Position numbers and translations under genes: made by a program. Of a DNA stretch of 64,000 nt, positions 29,545 through 38,591 are shown piece by piece; the stretch's first letter is position 1, and each line of letters begins with the position of its first letter. This DNA comes from Terrirhizobium terrae (GTDB lineage Bacteria > Pseudomonadota > Alphaproteobacteria > Rhizobiales > Rhizobiaceae). The notes beneath the pieces were generated by a model. The model was given only the letters and a program-made list of their open reading frames with translations, searched no databases and had not been told where the DNA came from. The stretch lies in assembly GCF_030323265.1 (NCBI RefSeq), contig NZ_CP104992.1:1773501-1837500 (forward strand). The letters run 5' to 3'.

Positions 29545-29608
29545 TCAAGGTTCGTCTTCGACCACGATTTGCGCTAGATTGCCGCGAGAACCTTTGGGGT
29601 TGCGAGCT

Positions 29609-29887
29609 ATGAACAAGATCGTGCGTGAACATTATCCGGTCGCCAACCTTCCCGAGGATCTTCGGGAGGGGTTGGCGGATGGGGCAACCGTCAGGATCGT
29701 TGTCGAGGTTGAGGAGAAACCGGTGGATTTCGACGCGCTTCTTTCACTCGCGATGGCTGCAAAACCAGTTAAGCCCGAGGAGATCATGGAAATGCGCCGA
29801 AAAATTCTGGCGGATGGTCGCCCCTCTGTTACCATGGAAGATGCGGTCGCCAGAATACGTGAGCTGCGCGATGAATGGGACTATTGA
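29609..29887 (+). CDS. VapB-like antitoxin
   Basis: A 92-residue acidic protein located directly before a PIN-domain toxin gene with a TGATG overlap. The N-terminal half (VANLPEDLREGLADGATVRI) could be a compact DNA-binding/dimerisation domain; the C-terminal part (SVTMEDAVARIRELRDEWDY) is the typical amphipathic toxin-binding tail. ATG 29609 is chosen because it follows yejE by 64 bp; the frame upstream is out of frame with yejE. No direct motif proves the function, so the call rests on context. Confidence 0.7.
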   Translation: MNKIVREHYPVANLPEDLREGLADGATVRIVVEVEEKPVDFDALLSLAMAAKPVKPEEIMEMRRKILADGRPSVTMEDAVARIRELRDEWDY

Positions 29888-30357
29888 TGCAGGGCGTCGG
29901 TAGGCTTTATCTCGATACCAACGTCTTCATTGCCGCGTTCGAAGCAGAAGGCGTTGTAGCGGAAAAAGCAGCCAAGCTGATTTCGGAGGCGAAGGCTAAG
30001 CCGCAGAAGAGCCTTGTCACATCCGAAATGACATTGGCCGAGCTTCTTGTGCTGCCGTTTCGGCGCAGCGACCTTTCTCTTGTTGAATTTTATTCTGGGC
30101 TGCTGTCATCAGGTGGCACCGTCGATCTGCGTCCGGCTGATCGCGACATCTTTTTGTTGTCAGCGAGATTGAGATCGGAAATCTCGGCGCTCAAACTGCC
30201 GGATGCAGTTCATTTGGCAACAGCCATGCTATCCGGCTGCACCCACATACTCACCGCGGATAAAGGCATCAGGCCTGTGGGCAGGCTGGACTATCCCATC
30301 ATATTGCGCCCGGACGAGCCTACGCTCATCTCTCTCATCGAAAGCTTTGCTCCGTGA
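29887..30357 (+). CDS. VapC-like PIN-domain toxin
   Basis: A PIN-fold ribonuclease toxin of 156 residues. The acidic active site is complete: LYLDTNVFIAAFE (first Asp), MTLAELLV (Glu), LPDAVHLATA (Asp) and ILTADKGI (Asp). ATG 29887 shares a base with the antitoxin stop. Its own stop overlaps the GTG start of yejF as GTGA (30354-30357). The toxin is therefore wired into the yej operon, with yejF translation apparently coupled to it. Confidence 0.85.
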   Translation: MQGVGRLYLDTNVFIAAFEAEGVVAEKAAKLISEAKAKPQKSLVTSEMTLAELLVLPFRRSDLSLVEFYSGLLSSGGTVDLRPADRDIFLLSARLRSEISALKLPDAVHLATAMLSGCTHILTADKGIRPVGRLDYPIILRPDEPTLISLIESFAP

Positions 30358-31983
30358 CCGAACCGCTTCTCTCCGTCCGTGACCTGTCCGTCGCCTTCCA
30401 TCAAAGTGGCACGGAGACGCTTGCCGTCGACCGGGTGTCCTTCGACATCAAGCCGGGCGAGGTGCTGGCGCTGGTCGGCGAATCCGGTTCCGGCAAGTCG
30501 GTCTCGGCCAATTCCATCCTGAAGCTCCTGCCTTATCCGGCAGCCAGCCATCCTTCGGGCGAGATCCTGTTCAGCGGCAAGGATCTACTAAAGGCATCGG
30601 ATGCAGAACTGCGCCAGGTTCGCGGCAACGACATCACGATGATCTTCCAGGAGCCGATGACCTCCCTCAATCCGCTTCATTCGATCGAGAAGCAGATCGG
30701 CGAGATCCTCGAAATGCACCAGGGCATCAGCGGCAATGCGGCCCGCACCCGCACGCTCGAACTGTTGAACCAGGTCGGCATCCGCGAGCCGGAAAAGCGC
30801 CTGACCGCCTATCCGCATGAACTTTCCGGCGGCCAGCGCCAGCGTGTGATGATCGCGATGGCGCTCGCCAACCGGCCGAAACTGCTGATCGCCGACGAGC
30901 CGACGACGGCGCTGGACGTGACCGTGCAGGCGCAGATCCTCGATTTGTTGCGCTCGCTGAAGGGTGAGCATGGCATGTCCATGCTGTTCATCACCCACGA
31001 CCTCGGCATCGTGCGCAAATTCGCCGACCGGGTCTGCGTCATGACAAAGGGAAAGATCGTCGAGGAAGGCACGGTCGCCGACGTCTTCGAACGGCCGCAG
31101 CATGCCTATACCCAGCATCTGCTCGCCTCCGAACCGCGTGGCGAACCGCCGCTCGCCGACCCACAGCGCCCGGTGGTGATGGAAGCAAAAGACCTGCGCG
31201 TCTGGTTCCCGATCAAGGCGGGCTTCCTGCGCAAGGTGGTCGACCATGTGAAGGCGGTGGACGGCATCGACCTGACGCTGAGGGCGGGCGAAACGCTCGG
31301 CATCGTCGGCGAGATCCGGCTCCGGCAAGACGACGCTCGGCCTCGCCCTGACGAGACTGATCGCATCGGAAGGACGGATCGTCTTCATCGGTAATGCCAT
31401 CGACGGCTACTCCTTCAAGCAGATGCTGCCCTATCGAAACCGCCTGCAGGTGGTCTTCCAGGACCCTTTCGGCTCGCTCAGCCCGCGCATGCCGGTGGGC
31501 GAGATCATCGCCGAAGGCTTGAAAGTACATGAGCGCGGCCTCTCCGCCGACGAGCGTGACGAACGGGTCTCCTGGGCACTGAAGGAAGTCGGTCTCGATC
31601 CCGAAACCCGTTGGCGTTACCCGCACGAATTTTCCGGCGGCCAGCGGCAGCGCATAGCGATCGCCCGCGCCATGGTTTTGAAACCACGCTTCGTCATGCT
31701 GGATGAGCCGACCTCGGCCCTGGACATGACGGTGCAGGCGCAGGTCGTGGATCTGCTGCGCGACCTGCAGGCCAAGCATGATCTCGCCTATCTCTTCATT
31801 AGCCACGACCTCAAGGTCGTGAAGGCACTGGCGAACCATGTTATCGTCATGCGCATGGGCAAGGTGGTGGAGGAAGGCCCGTCGGAGGAAATCTTCCGCG
31901 CGCCGAAAGAGGACTATACCCGAGCGCTGATGGCCGCCGCCTTCAACATGGAAGCGGTTCAGAATGGCGCCGTCGGTCAGTAA
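30354..31983 (+). CDS. yejF: peptide ABC transporter double ATPase YejF, one frameshift
   Basis: A tandem ATPase of about 542 residues after repair. The first domain has Walker [16 protein letters not shown], signature [15 protein letters not shown] and Walker [13 protein letters not shown]. The second has [15 protein letters not shown] and [13 protein letters not shown]. The second Walker A is broken: the sequence reads LGIVGE, then GAGATC at 31311-31316; removing one base gives [13 protein letters not shown]. As sequenced, the first frame stops at 31394. GTG 30354 is the start, overlapping the toxin stop. Confidence 0.92.
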
Positions 31984-32015
31984 CGCATCGAGTAACAACA
32001 CGTGAGGGAATAGCA

Positions 32016-32966
32016 GTGTCTGACAAGGGCGCGGTCGTCATCGACCTGAAATTCGAACGTCGGGAGATCGACAGGGCACTGTCGAATGCCTTTGAGGGGC
32101 GAAAGGTGCTGCACGCCTCCGATAAGTCCGCCGATCTTTCCGATGCGCGCTATGCCGTGCTCTGGAAGCCGGATCTCGATCTCTTCCAGCGCGCTCCGAA
32201 CCTGAAGGTCCTGTTTTCCGGTGGCGCCGGCGTCGATTCCATCCTTACGGTTCCCGGCCTTCCCGATCTGCCGATCGTCCGTTTCGTCGACGAAAGCCTC
32301 ACTACGCGGATGAGCGAATGGGTCGTGCTGCAGTGCCTCAGCCATTTGCGGCAGGCACCGGCCTATCTCGCCCAGCAGCGCTCGCGCGTCTGGCGTGAAC
32401 TGTCCCAGCCGGAAGCGAAGGAGCTGACAGTCGGCATCATGGGCCTCGGCGTGCTCGGTCAGGATTCGGCCCGCAAGCTGAAGATCATGGGCTTCGACGT
32501 TGTCGGCTGGTCGCGTACGCGAAAGACGATCGAGGGTATAGAGACTTTCGATGCCGGCGAACTCGATGCCTTCCTCGCCCGCACCGACATCCTTGTCGGC
32601 CTGCTGCCGCTGACAGCCGAAACTCGCGGCATCTTCAACACATCGCTGTTTTCGAAACTGCGACAGGGCGGTGCGCTCGCAAAGCCCGTCTTCATCAATG
32701 CCGGGCGGGGTGGAAGCCAGGTCGAGGCGGATCTTCTTGCGGCGCTCGAAAGCGGCGTCCTTGGCGGTGCATCGCTTGATGTCTTCAATCAGGAACCGCT
32801 GCCGGCCGACAGTGCCTTCTGGGCGATGGATAACGTCATCATCACACCCCATGCAGCCTCGGCCTCCGATGTGCGGGCCTTGTTCCGCAATGCCGAAGCC
32901 CAGATGGAACGCTTCGAGCGCAATGAGGCGTTGCAGCACGTCGTCGACCGGACGACCGGTTACTAG
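32016..32966 (+). CDS. D-isomer-specific 2-hydroxyacid dehydrogenase (GhrA-like)
   Basis: A 316-residue NAD(P)-dependent dehydrogenase of the glyoxylate/hydroxypyruvate reductase A group. The Rossmann motif is TVGIMGLGVLGQDSARKL; the substrate-binding loop is LFSGGAGVDSILTV; catalytic Arg is in FINAGRGGSQVE, Glu in FNQEPLPADS and His in ITPHAASASD. It follows yejF by 32 bp in the same direction and may be read through from the transporter. Substrate could be glyoxylate, hydroxypyruvate or a related 2-keto acid. Confidence 0.88.
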   Translation: MSDKGAVVIDLKFERREIDRALSNAFEGRKVLHASDKSADLSDARYAVLWKPDLDLFQRAPNLKVLFSGGAGVDSILTVPGLPDLPIVRFVDESLTTRMSEWVVLQCLSHLRQAPAYLAQQRSRVWRELSQPEAKELTVGIMGLGVLGQDSARKLKIMGFDVVGWSRTRKTIEGIETFDAGELDAFLARTDILVGLLPLTAETRGIFNTSLFSKLRQGGALAKPVFINAGRGGSQVEADLLAALESGVLGGASLDVFNQEPLPADSAFWAMDNVIITPHAASASDVRALFRNAEAQMERFERNEALQHVVDRTTGY

Positions 32967-33082
32967 CCGAGGTTTCGGCGCTCTGACGACAGTTCGGTCG
33001 GCACCCCCTGCGGGAACGATGCCGCCGACTATTCGTTTCTTCGGCATGGTCCGGCATCGCGGGCCGAAGGAGGAGCGCAGCA

Positions 33083-33410
33083 ATGGAACCAGAGAAGGGC
33101 ACGACCCGTCACCCGAACCCGATCGGTTCGCCAGTCGAGGAGACGGCAACCGAAGCCCGCCAAGGCCGTAAGGGCACGCCGGTGCTCAAGGTTCTGGTCG
33201 CCGCGCTGATCCTCGCCGCACTCGCCTGGGGTGGCGCCGAATGGTGGGGCGAGATCCACCGACCCGCCAGCCGAACAGACCGCAACGCCGCCTGCCGGAG
33301 AGGCTGCACCAGGCAATTCCGGAGCCGGACAAAGCGCAACACCGGGCAATGAGCCGGTGACGCAGCCGAATGCACCCACGACCAATGATCGGCCGAGCGG
33401 AAATCCTTAA
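33083..33410 (+). CDS. small membrane-anchored hypothetical protein, one frameshift
   Basis: About 108 residues after repair. A basic/acidic cytoplasmic N-terminus is followed by one hydrophobic helix (VLVAALILAALAWGGAEWW, about residues 38-56), then a Pro/Ala/Gly-rich, low-complexity tail that would lie in the periplasm. The frame breaks at GAGATC 33251-33256; deleting one base converts a Cys/Arg-rich run into ESTDPPAEQTATPPAGEAAP and ends at TAA 33408-33410. No family recognised. It lies between ghrA-like and pncB genes on the same strand. Confidence 0.6.
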
Positions 33411-33574
33411 GGACTTTCCGAGAGCTGACATGCGCCGCAGCGCGCTGGTCCCGATTTGCGTTCTGGACTTGGCCCTGCTTTTGCCGATAGAACTTGCGCC
33501 CGGGTTTCGGCACGCGGCCGATCCCGAATGCACTGAAGCGGTGGAGCCGGTCGGATGGCCGGGCAGAGGCAGGC

Positions 33575-34879
33575 ATGACCAAGACCGATATCGCGACCAG
33601 GGTGTATAATCACAGCTGGAAACTCGATCCGATCATTCGCAGTCTGATCGATACCGATTTCTACAAGCTTCTGATGCTGCAGATGATCTGGAAACTGTAC
33701 CCGGATGTCGATGCGGCCTTTTCCGTCATCAACCGGACGACTAGCGTCAAGCTGGCGGAGGAGATCGACGAGGGCGCGCTGCGTGAACAACTAGACCACG
33801 CCCGCACGCTGACCCTGTCGAAGAAGGAAATGATCTGGCTGGCCGGTAACACTTTCTACGGCCGCAAGCAGATCTTCGAGCCGGAATTCCTGAACTGGCT
33901 CTCGACCTACAGGCTGCCGGAATACGATCTGTCCAAGCGCGATGGCCAGTATGAACTGACCTTCCACGGCCGCTGGATGGATACGACCATGTGGGAGATC
34001 CCGGCGCTCGCGATCATCAACGAGATGCGCTCGCGCTCTGCCATGCGCTCGCTCGGTTATTTCACGCATGATGTTCTATATGCCCGCGCCAAGGCCCGCA
34101 TGTGGGAGAAGGTCGAACGCCTTCGGGCGCTTCCGGGCCTTCGGATTTCCGATTTCGGCACTCGCCGCCGCCACTCGTTCCTTTGGCAGCGCTGGTGCGT
34201 GGAAGCGTTGAAGGAAGGCATCGGCAGCGGCTTTACCGGCACCAGCAACGTGTTGCTCGCTATGGATTCCGATCTCGAAGCGGTCGGCACCAACGCGCAT
34301 GAGCTGCCGATGGTGGCTGCGGCTCTTGCGCGTACCGACGAGGAACTTGCCAATGCGCCCTATCAGGTGCTGAAGGACTGGAACCGGCTCTACCACGGAA
34401 ACCTTCTGATCGTGCTGCCGGACGCCTTCGGCACGGCAGCCTTCCTGCGCAACGCACCGGACTGGGTGGCCGACTGGACCGGTTTCAGGCCGGACAGCGC
34501 TCCGCCGATCGAAGGCGGCGAGAAGATCATCGACTGGTGGAAGAAGATGGGGCGGGACCCCAAGAGCAAGCTGCTGATCTTTTCCGATGGTCTGGATGTC
34601 GATGCCATCATCGACACCTATCGCCATTTCGAGGGAAGGGTCAGAATGAGCTTCGGTTGGGGCACCAACCTGACCAACGACTTTACCGGCTGCGCGCCGA
34701 TCCAGATTGACGGTCTCAAGCCGATCTCCGTCGTCTGTAAGGTGACTGATGCGAACGGTTATCCGGCGGTCAAGCTTTCCGACAATCCGCAGAAGGCAAC
34801 GGGCGAGCCTGCGGAGGTGCAGCGCTATATCCGTTTCTTCGGCGAAGAAGACCGTGTCGAGCAGGCTGTTCTCGTCTGA
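33575..34879 (+). CDS. pncB: nicotinate phosphoribosyltransferase
   Basis: A 434-residue NAD-salvage enzyme that joins nicotinate to PRPP. ATG 33575 starts [20 protein letters not shown]; conserved blocks include [16 protein letters not shown], the active-site [15 protein letters not shown] with the autophosphorylated His region, and GTSNVLLA. Length matches the bacterial PncB family. It ends just before a strong bidirectional terminator. Confidence 0.96.
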   Translation: MTKTDIATRVYNHSWKLDPIIRSLIDTDFYKLLMLQMIWKLYPDVDAAFSVINRTTSVKLAEEIDEGALREQLDHARTLTLSKKEMIWLAGNTFYGRKQIFEPEFLNWLSTYRLPEYDLSKRDGQYELTFHGRWMDTTMWEIPALAIINEMRSRSAMRSLGYFTHDVLYARAKARMWEKVERLRALPGLRISDFGTRRRHSFLWQRWCVEALKEGIGSGFTGTSNVLLAMDSDLEAVGTNAHELPMVAAALARTDEELANAPYQVLKDWNRLYHGNLLIVLPDAFGTAAFLRNAPDWVADWTGFRPDSAPPIEGGEKIIDWWKKMGRDPKSKLLIFSDGLDVDAIIDTYRHFEGRVRMSFGWGTNLTNDFTGCAPIQIDGLKPISVVCKVTDANGYPAVKLSDNPQKATGEPAEVQRYIRFFGEEDRVEQAVLV

Positions 34880-34905
34880 GCCGACTATCGGATCGCAGAT
34901 GCGAA

Positions 34906-34939
34906 AACCCCGCCGCATGATTGCTTCTGCGGCGGGGTT
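34906..34939. terminator. bidirectional intrinsic terminator between pncB and a DUF1236 gene
   Basis: A perfect 12-bp stem AACCCCGCCGCA / TGCGGCGGGGTT with a 10-nt loop, flanked by A4 on the left and T3 on the right, serves both convergent genes. Confidence 0.85.
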
Positions 34940-34954
34940 TCGATCTTCAAATGG

Positions 34955-35353
34955 TCATTCGATGATCTGAACCACGGTATGCGTCTGCGGGTCGACGATG
35001 ACGCGCTGATTGTTCACTACTGTGTAGGCATAGCGCTCATTGCTCGGTACCGGCGTCAGCACGACGGTATCCGGAACCGGTTTGCCGATCACGATCGGCT
35101 GCTCCACGGTGACCGCGGTCGTCGGTGCCGGCTGCTGTTCGACATAGGTGACGACTTCACGCGGCGGCGGATCGATCGCCGAGCCGGCGATTGCGCCTGC
35201 GACACCGCCCACGGCAGCACCGACAGGGCCACCGACAATGGCGCCGGTCACCGCACCGCCGGCTGCGCCGTTCACGGTGCTCTGTTGTGCGCTGGCCTGG
35301 CCGGCGATAGTTGCGGCAAGAATTGCGCAGGAAGCGAGAATGATGCGTTTCAT
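34955..35353 (-). CDS. DUF1236-like exported glycine-zipper protein
   Basis: A 132-residue exported protein. ATG 35353 follows an AGGAG site and begins a signal peptide (MKRIILASCAILAATIAGQA, cleavage near ASAQ). A glycine-zipper segment (AAGGAVTGAIVGGPVGAAVG) suggests membrane association. The C-terminal part (YAYTVVNNQRVIVDPQTHTV) matches the DUF1236 pattern common in rhizobia. A GGAAC-N17-GGTT element upstream could be a general-stress (EcfG) promoter. The function is unknown. Confidence 0.85.
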   Translation of the reverse strand: MKRIILASCAILAATIAGQASAQQSTVNGAAGGAVTGAIVGGPVGAAVGGVAGAIAGSAIDPPPREVVTYVEQQPAPTTAVTVEQPIVIGKPVPDTVVLTPVPSNERYAYTVVNNQRVIVDPQTHTVVQIIE

Positions 35354-35385
35354 TGTTCTTCTCCTGTTATCACGCCCGGCCAAAG

Positions 35386-35411
35386 AACCATTCAGACACG
35401 TGAAGCGTTCC
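35386..35411 (-). promoter_or_regulatory. candidate EcfG-type stress promoter for the DUF1236 gene
   Basis: On the minus strand, GGAAC (35411-35407) and GGTT (35389-35386) are 17 bp apart, close to the alphaproteobacterial EcfG consensus GGAAC-N16/17-CGTT, with the gene start about 33 bp downstream. The rest of the 309-bp gap up to the next gene (35412-35662) shows no gene I can support. Confidence 0.4.
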
Positions 35412-35662
35412 GCATTTGAGTTCACCTTCAGTGATGCCTTGAAACGTTTGGAGAGCGCCCGCGCTACTTCGAGCACCAGAAATATACTCTCTATCGGAGA
35501 CACTTTATCGGCACTTAGCTTCCCGCAGGTGATGGAAACCGGAAGATACGATCCGGCTAAAGTGCGGTATCGACTACGAAAAATAAAGCTTGATACAGGC
35601 CAGCCTATTGCCAAGCCGGTCCGCCAAGCTATTTGCCGCCTGAGTGATGTAAGGAGACGCTC

Positions 35663-36058
35663 GTGGAATACCGCTTTCTGATCGTCGAAGACAGCCTGCT
35701 TGTCGCAATGGATATCGAAGACGCCGTCCAGCGCAGCGGGCATGATGTGGTCGGCATTGCTCCGGACATGAAAGTGGCACTGAACTACACCCGAGAAACG
35801 GACATAGCCTTCGTCGACGTGCGTCTGGCAGACGGCGAAACCGGGCCGGAGATTGCCCGTGTGCTTGCCGAATACGGCATCGTCGTCATCATGATCACCG
35901 GCAATCCGGGCGTGGTCGCCTCAGGCGTCAACGGCGTGGTAGGCGTGATGGCGAAGCCGCTGACCGATCAGGCCTCTATGGATCTCATCCAGTTCGCCGT
36001 CGACCGCAAGAACGGCAAGCCCGGCGTCCCGCCGGCCAGGCTTCGGCTTTTCCACTAA
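35663..36058 (+). CDS. stand-alone receiver-domain protein
   Basis: A 131-residue single-domain response regulator. Acidic residues are in FLIVEDSLLVAMDIE, the phospho-acceptor Asp in IAFVDVRLADG (about residue 51), Thr in VVIMITGNPG and the conserved Lys in VMAKPLTD. There is no output domain and no kinase gene next to it. GTG 35663 is the start. Such receivers act as phosphate sinks or protein-protein switches; the partner is unknown. It is followed 70 bp later by the epimerase gene on the same strand. Confidence 0.85.
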   Translation: MEYRFLIVEDSLLVAMDIEDAVQRSGHDVVGIAPDMKVALNYTRETDIAFVDVRLADGETGPEIARVLAEYGIVVIMITGNPGVVASGVNGVVGVMAKPLTDQASMDLIQFAVDRKNGKPGVPPARLRLFH

Positions 36059-36128
36059 CTCCCTTAACGGTCGTTGCTTCGATCCTTCCGATTGATTAAG
36101 TGATCCTGATCAGACGGCGGAAGCACAT

Positions 36129-37136
36129 ATGCGTTTTTTCATCACGGGTACGGCGGGTTTCATCGGTTTTCATCTCGCCCGCAAGCTGTTGCAGGAAGGT
36201 CATGAGGTTGTCGGCTACGACGGCATGACGCCCTATTACAGCCTCCGCCTCAAGGAAGCCCGCAATGCAGGCCTCGTCCAGTTTCCATCCTTCCGCTTCG
36301 TTGAGGGCATGCTGGAGGACAAGGCGCTCCTGAACGAGACGGTAAGGTCGTTCAAACCCGACGTCATCGTTCATCTCGCCGCCCAGGCGGGTGTCCGCTA
36401 CAGCCTGGAAAATCCCAAGGCCTATCTGGATTCCAACCTCATCGGCTCCTGGAACATTCTGGAGATCGCGCGTGAAGCCGGTGTCGGCCATCTGATGCTG
36501 GCCTCTACCTCTTCGGTCTATGGCGCAAACCCGGGTATTCCGTTCCGCGAGATCGACAAGGCGGATGAGCCGCTGACCTTCTATGCCGCCAGCAAGAAGG
36601 CGATGGAGGTCATGGCCCACAGCTATGCCCATCTCTATAAGGTGCCGACGACTGCCTTCCGCTTTTTCACGGTTTACGGCCCCTGGGGCCGGCCCGACAT
36701 GGCGCTCTTCAAATTCGTCAAGGCGATGATCGACGACCAGGAGATTGAGGTCTATGGCGAAGGCAAGATGAGCCGGGACTTCACCTATATCGACGATCTG
36801 GTCGATTCCATCATCGACCTCGCAAAGGTGCCGCCGGCTGAGACAAACCGCGTCGCCGATATTGATACGCTGTCGGCGCAGGGTCCCTTTCGCACTGTAA
36901 ACCTCGGTGGCGGTCAGCCGGTCGGCCTGCTCGATTTCATCGACGTGATCGAGCGTGTGATGGGCAAGCCGGCCCGCCGCAAGATGCTGCCGATGCAGCA
37001 GGGCGACGTGCCACGCACCTTCGCCAGCCCTGACCTTCTCCTCGCTCTTACAGGCCGCAAGCCTGAAACCACGCTGGACGTCGGCGTCGAGGCATTCGTT
37101 CGCTGGTATCTCGACCATCGCTCGGAGATTGACTGA
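36129..37136 (+). CDS. NAD-dependent nucleotide-sugar epimerase (UDP-glucuronate 4-epimerase-like)
   Basis: A 335-residue extended short-chain dehydrogenase. [15 protein letters not shown] binds [12 protein letters not shown] and [10 protein letters not shown] carry the catalytic Ser/Tyr/Lys. The [14 protein letters not shown] segment and [18 protein letters not shown] match the LspL/UDP-glucuronate 4-epimerase group, which makes UDP-galacturonate for LPS or capsule. It is the first gene of the glycan region. Exact substrate not proven from sequence. Confidence 0.88.
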   Translation: MRFFITGTAGFIGFHLARKLLQEGHEVVGYDGMTPYYSLRLKEARNAGLVQFPSFRFVEGMLEDKALLNETVRSFKPDVIVHLAAQAGVRYSLENPKAYLDSNLIGSWNILEIAREAGVGHLMLASTSSVYGANPGIPFREIDKADEPLTFYAASKKAMEVMAHSYAHLYKVPTTAFRFFTVYGPWGRPDMALFKFVKAMIDDQEIEVYGEGKMSRDFTYIDDLVDSIIDLAKVPPAETNRVADIDTLSAQGPFRTVNLGGGQPVGLLDFIDVIERVMGKPARRKMLPMQQGDVPRTFASPDLLLALTGRKPETTLDVGVEAFVRWYLDHRSEID

Positions 37137-37346
37137 GCGCCAAAAGAAGTTGAGCTTCGGGTAACGATGGCATCACGTTTGTAACAGGAAGCTTGCCGCA
37201 TCGACCTTCGCGTCCCAATTCTTCGCGACGGGCAAACCGCGACTGCAGGATTGTCCAAGACGTCATGATGCATCCGTTTCAGCCTGCAAACGGTTGTCTT
37301 GGATTCATTTTTGAAAGAATTTATGTTGCCCCGAAAGGCAGATCCG

Positions 37347-38576
37347 ATGTTACCAAAGGTTAAGGGCATGTCAGAGGGTTTCAGAGATGCCCGCATCCTT
37401 ATGTACAGCCACGACACCTTTGGTCTTGGCCACATTCGTCGCTGCATGACAATCGCCAACCATCTGGTTGAAAATTTCCATGGCGCCCATGTGCTGATCA
37501 TCTCGGGCGCGACGATCGCCGGCGCTTTCGACTACCGCTCGCGCGTCGATTACGTAAAAATCCCGAGTGTCATCAAGCTGCGCAACGGCGATTACACGTC
37601 GATGGACGAGCATATCAATCTGGAAGAGACGCTGGAAATGCGCCAGGCGATCATTCGCCAGACAGCCGAATCCTTCCAGCCTGACATCTTTATCGTCGAC
37701 AAGGAGCCGCTCGGGCTGAGGCGGGAGGTGGAAGACACGCTCTGCTATCTGAAAAGCCGCGGCACGCTTCTCGTTCTCGGCCTGCGGGATGTCATGGATG
37801 CCCCTCATTTGCTCGATGCGGAATGGCGGCGCAATGACGTCATGGCGAAGATCGACCAGCTTTACGACCACGTTTGGGTCTATGGTCCGCCGGATTTCCA
37901 CGATCCTCTCGTCGGTCTGGACGTGCCCACCTCGCTGCGGCGAAAGATGACATTCGTCGGGTTCCTGCAGCGCAAGGCCTGGGCACGCCCGCTGCCATCG
38001 GCCAATCGGCGAGGCGACTACATTCTTGTGACGACCGGTGGAGGCGGCGACGGGTTCGAACTTGTCCGGGACGTCATCAACGCCTACCGCGTCGATCCGA
38101 CACTGACCGAAAAGGCACTGATCGTCCTTGGCCCCTATATGCCGGGCGAGCAGCGCCAGGCGCTGAAACAGGCGGCACAGGAGCATAGCTGTCTTGAGGT
38201 CATCGAATTCGACAATCGCATGGAACACCTGATCGCCAATGCCAAGGCGATCGTCGCCATGGGCGGCTACAACACCTATTGCGAGATCCTGTCCTTCGAC
38301 AAGCCGGCGCTTATCATTCCGCGCATGGTACCGCGCCAGGAGCAGCTGATCCGCGCCATGCGCGCCACCGAGCTTGAACTCGTCGCCATGCTGCATCCGG
38401 ATGATTCAACCGATGGGATGCGGCTGTCGCAGGCAATCAAGTCGCTACTGGTTCGACAGCCGCCATCGGTCACGGCGCCGCATTTCCGGCTGGAAGGACT
38501 GCCCAATCTGTCGGCCATCGTTCAGGAATGGCTTGAAGGCAAAAGTCCGGGCTATCTGTCTGTCGTCGAGAACTAG
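37347..38576 (+). CDS. MurG-like (GT28-type) glycosyltransferase
   Basis: About 409 residues. The N-terminal motif LMYSHDTFGLGHIRRCMTIA and the C-terminal acceptor-independent donor motif IVAMGGYNTYCEILSFDKPA place it in the GT28/MurG fold. TTGGGGDGFELV is the glycine-rich nucleotide contact. Possible starts are at 37299 (TTG), 37323, 37347 and 37368; 37347 is a compromise. It converges with a paralogue at 38592-39732. The sugar and acceptor are unknown; the neighbouring genes suggest a surface polysaccharide. Confidence 0.8.
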   Translation: MLPKVKGMSEGFRDARILMYSHDTFGLGHIRRCMTIANHLVENFHGAHVLIISGATIAGAFDYRSRVDYVKIPSVIKLRNGDYTSMDEHINLEETLEMRQAIIRQTAESFQPDIFIVDKEPLGLRREVEDTLCYLKSRGTLLVLGLRDVMDAPHLLDAEWRRNDVMAKIDQLYDHVWVYGPPDFHDPLVGLDVPTSLRRKMTFVGFLQRKAWARPLPSANRRGDYILVTTGGGGDGFELVRDVINAYRVDPTLTEKALIVLGPYMPGEQRQALKQAAQEHSCLEVIEFDNRMEHLIANAKAIVAMGGYNTYCEILSFDKPALIIPRMVPRQEQLIRAMRATELELVAMLHPDDSTDGMRLSQAIKSLLVRQPPSVTAPHFRLEGLPNLSAIVQEWLEGKSPGYLSVVEN

Positions 38577-38591
38577 GACAGGGGATCTGCC

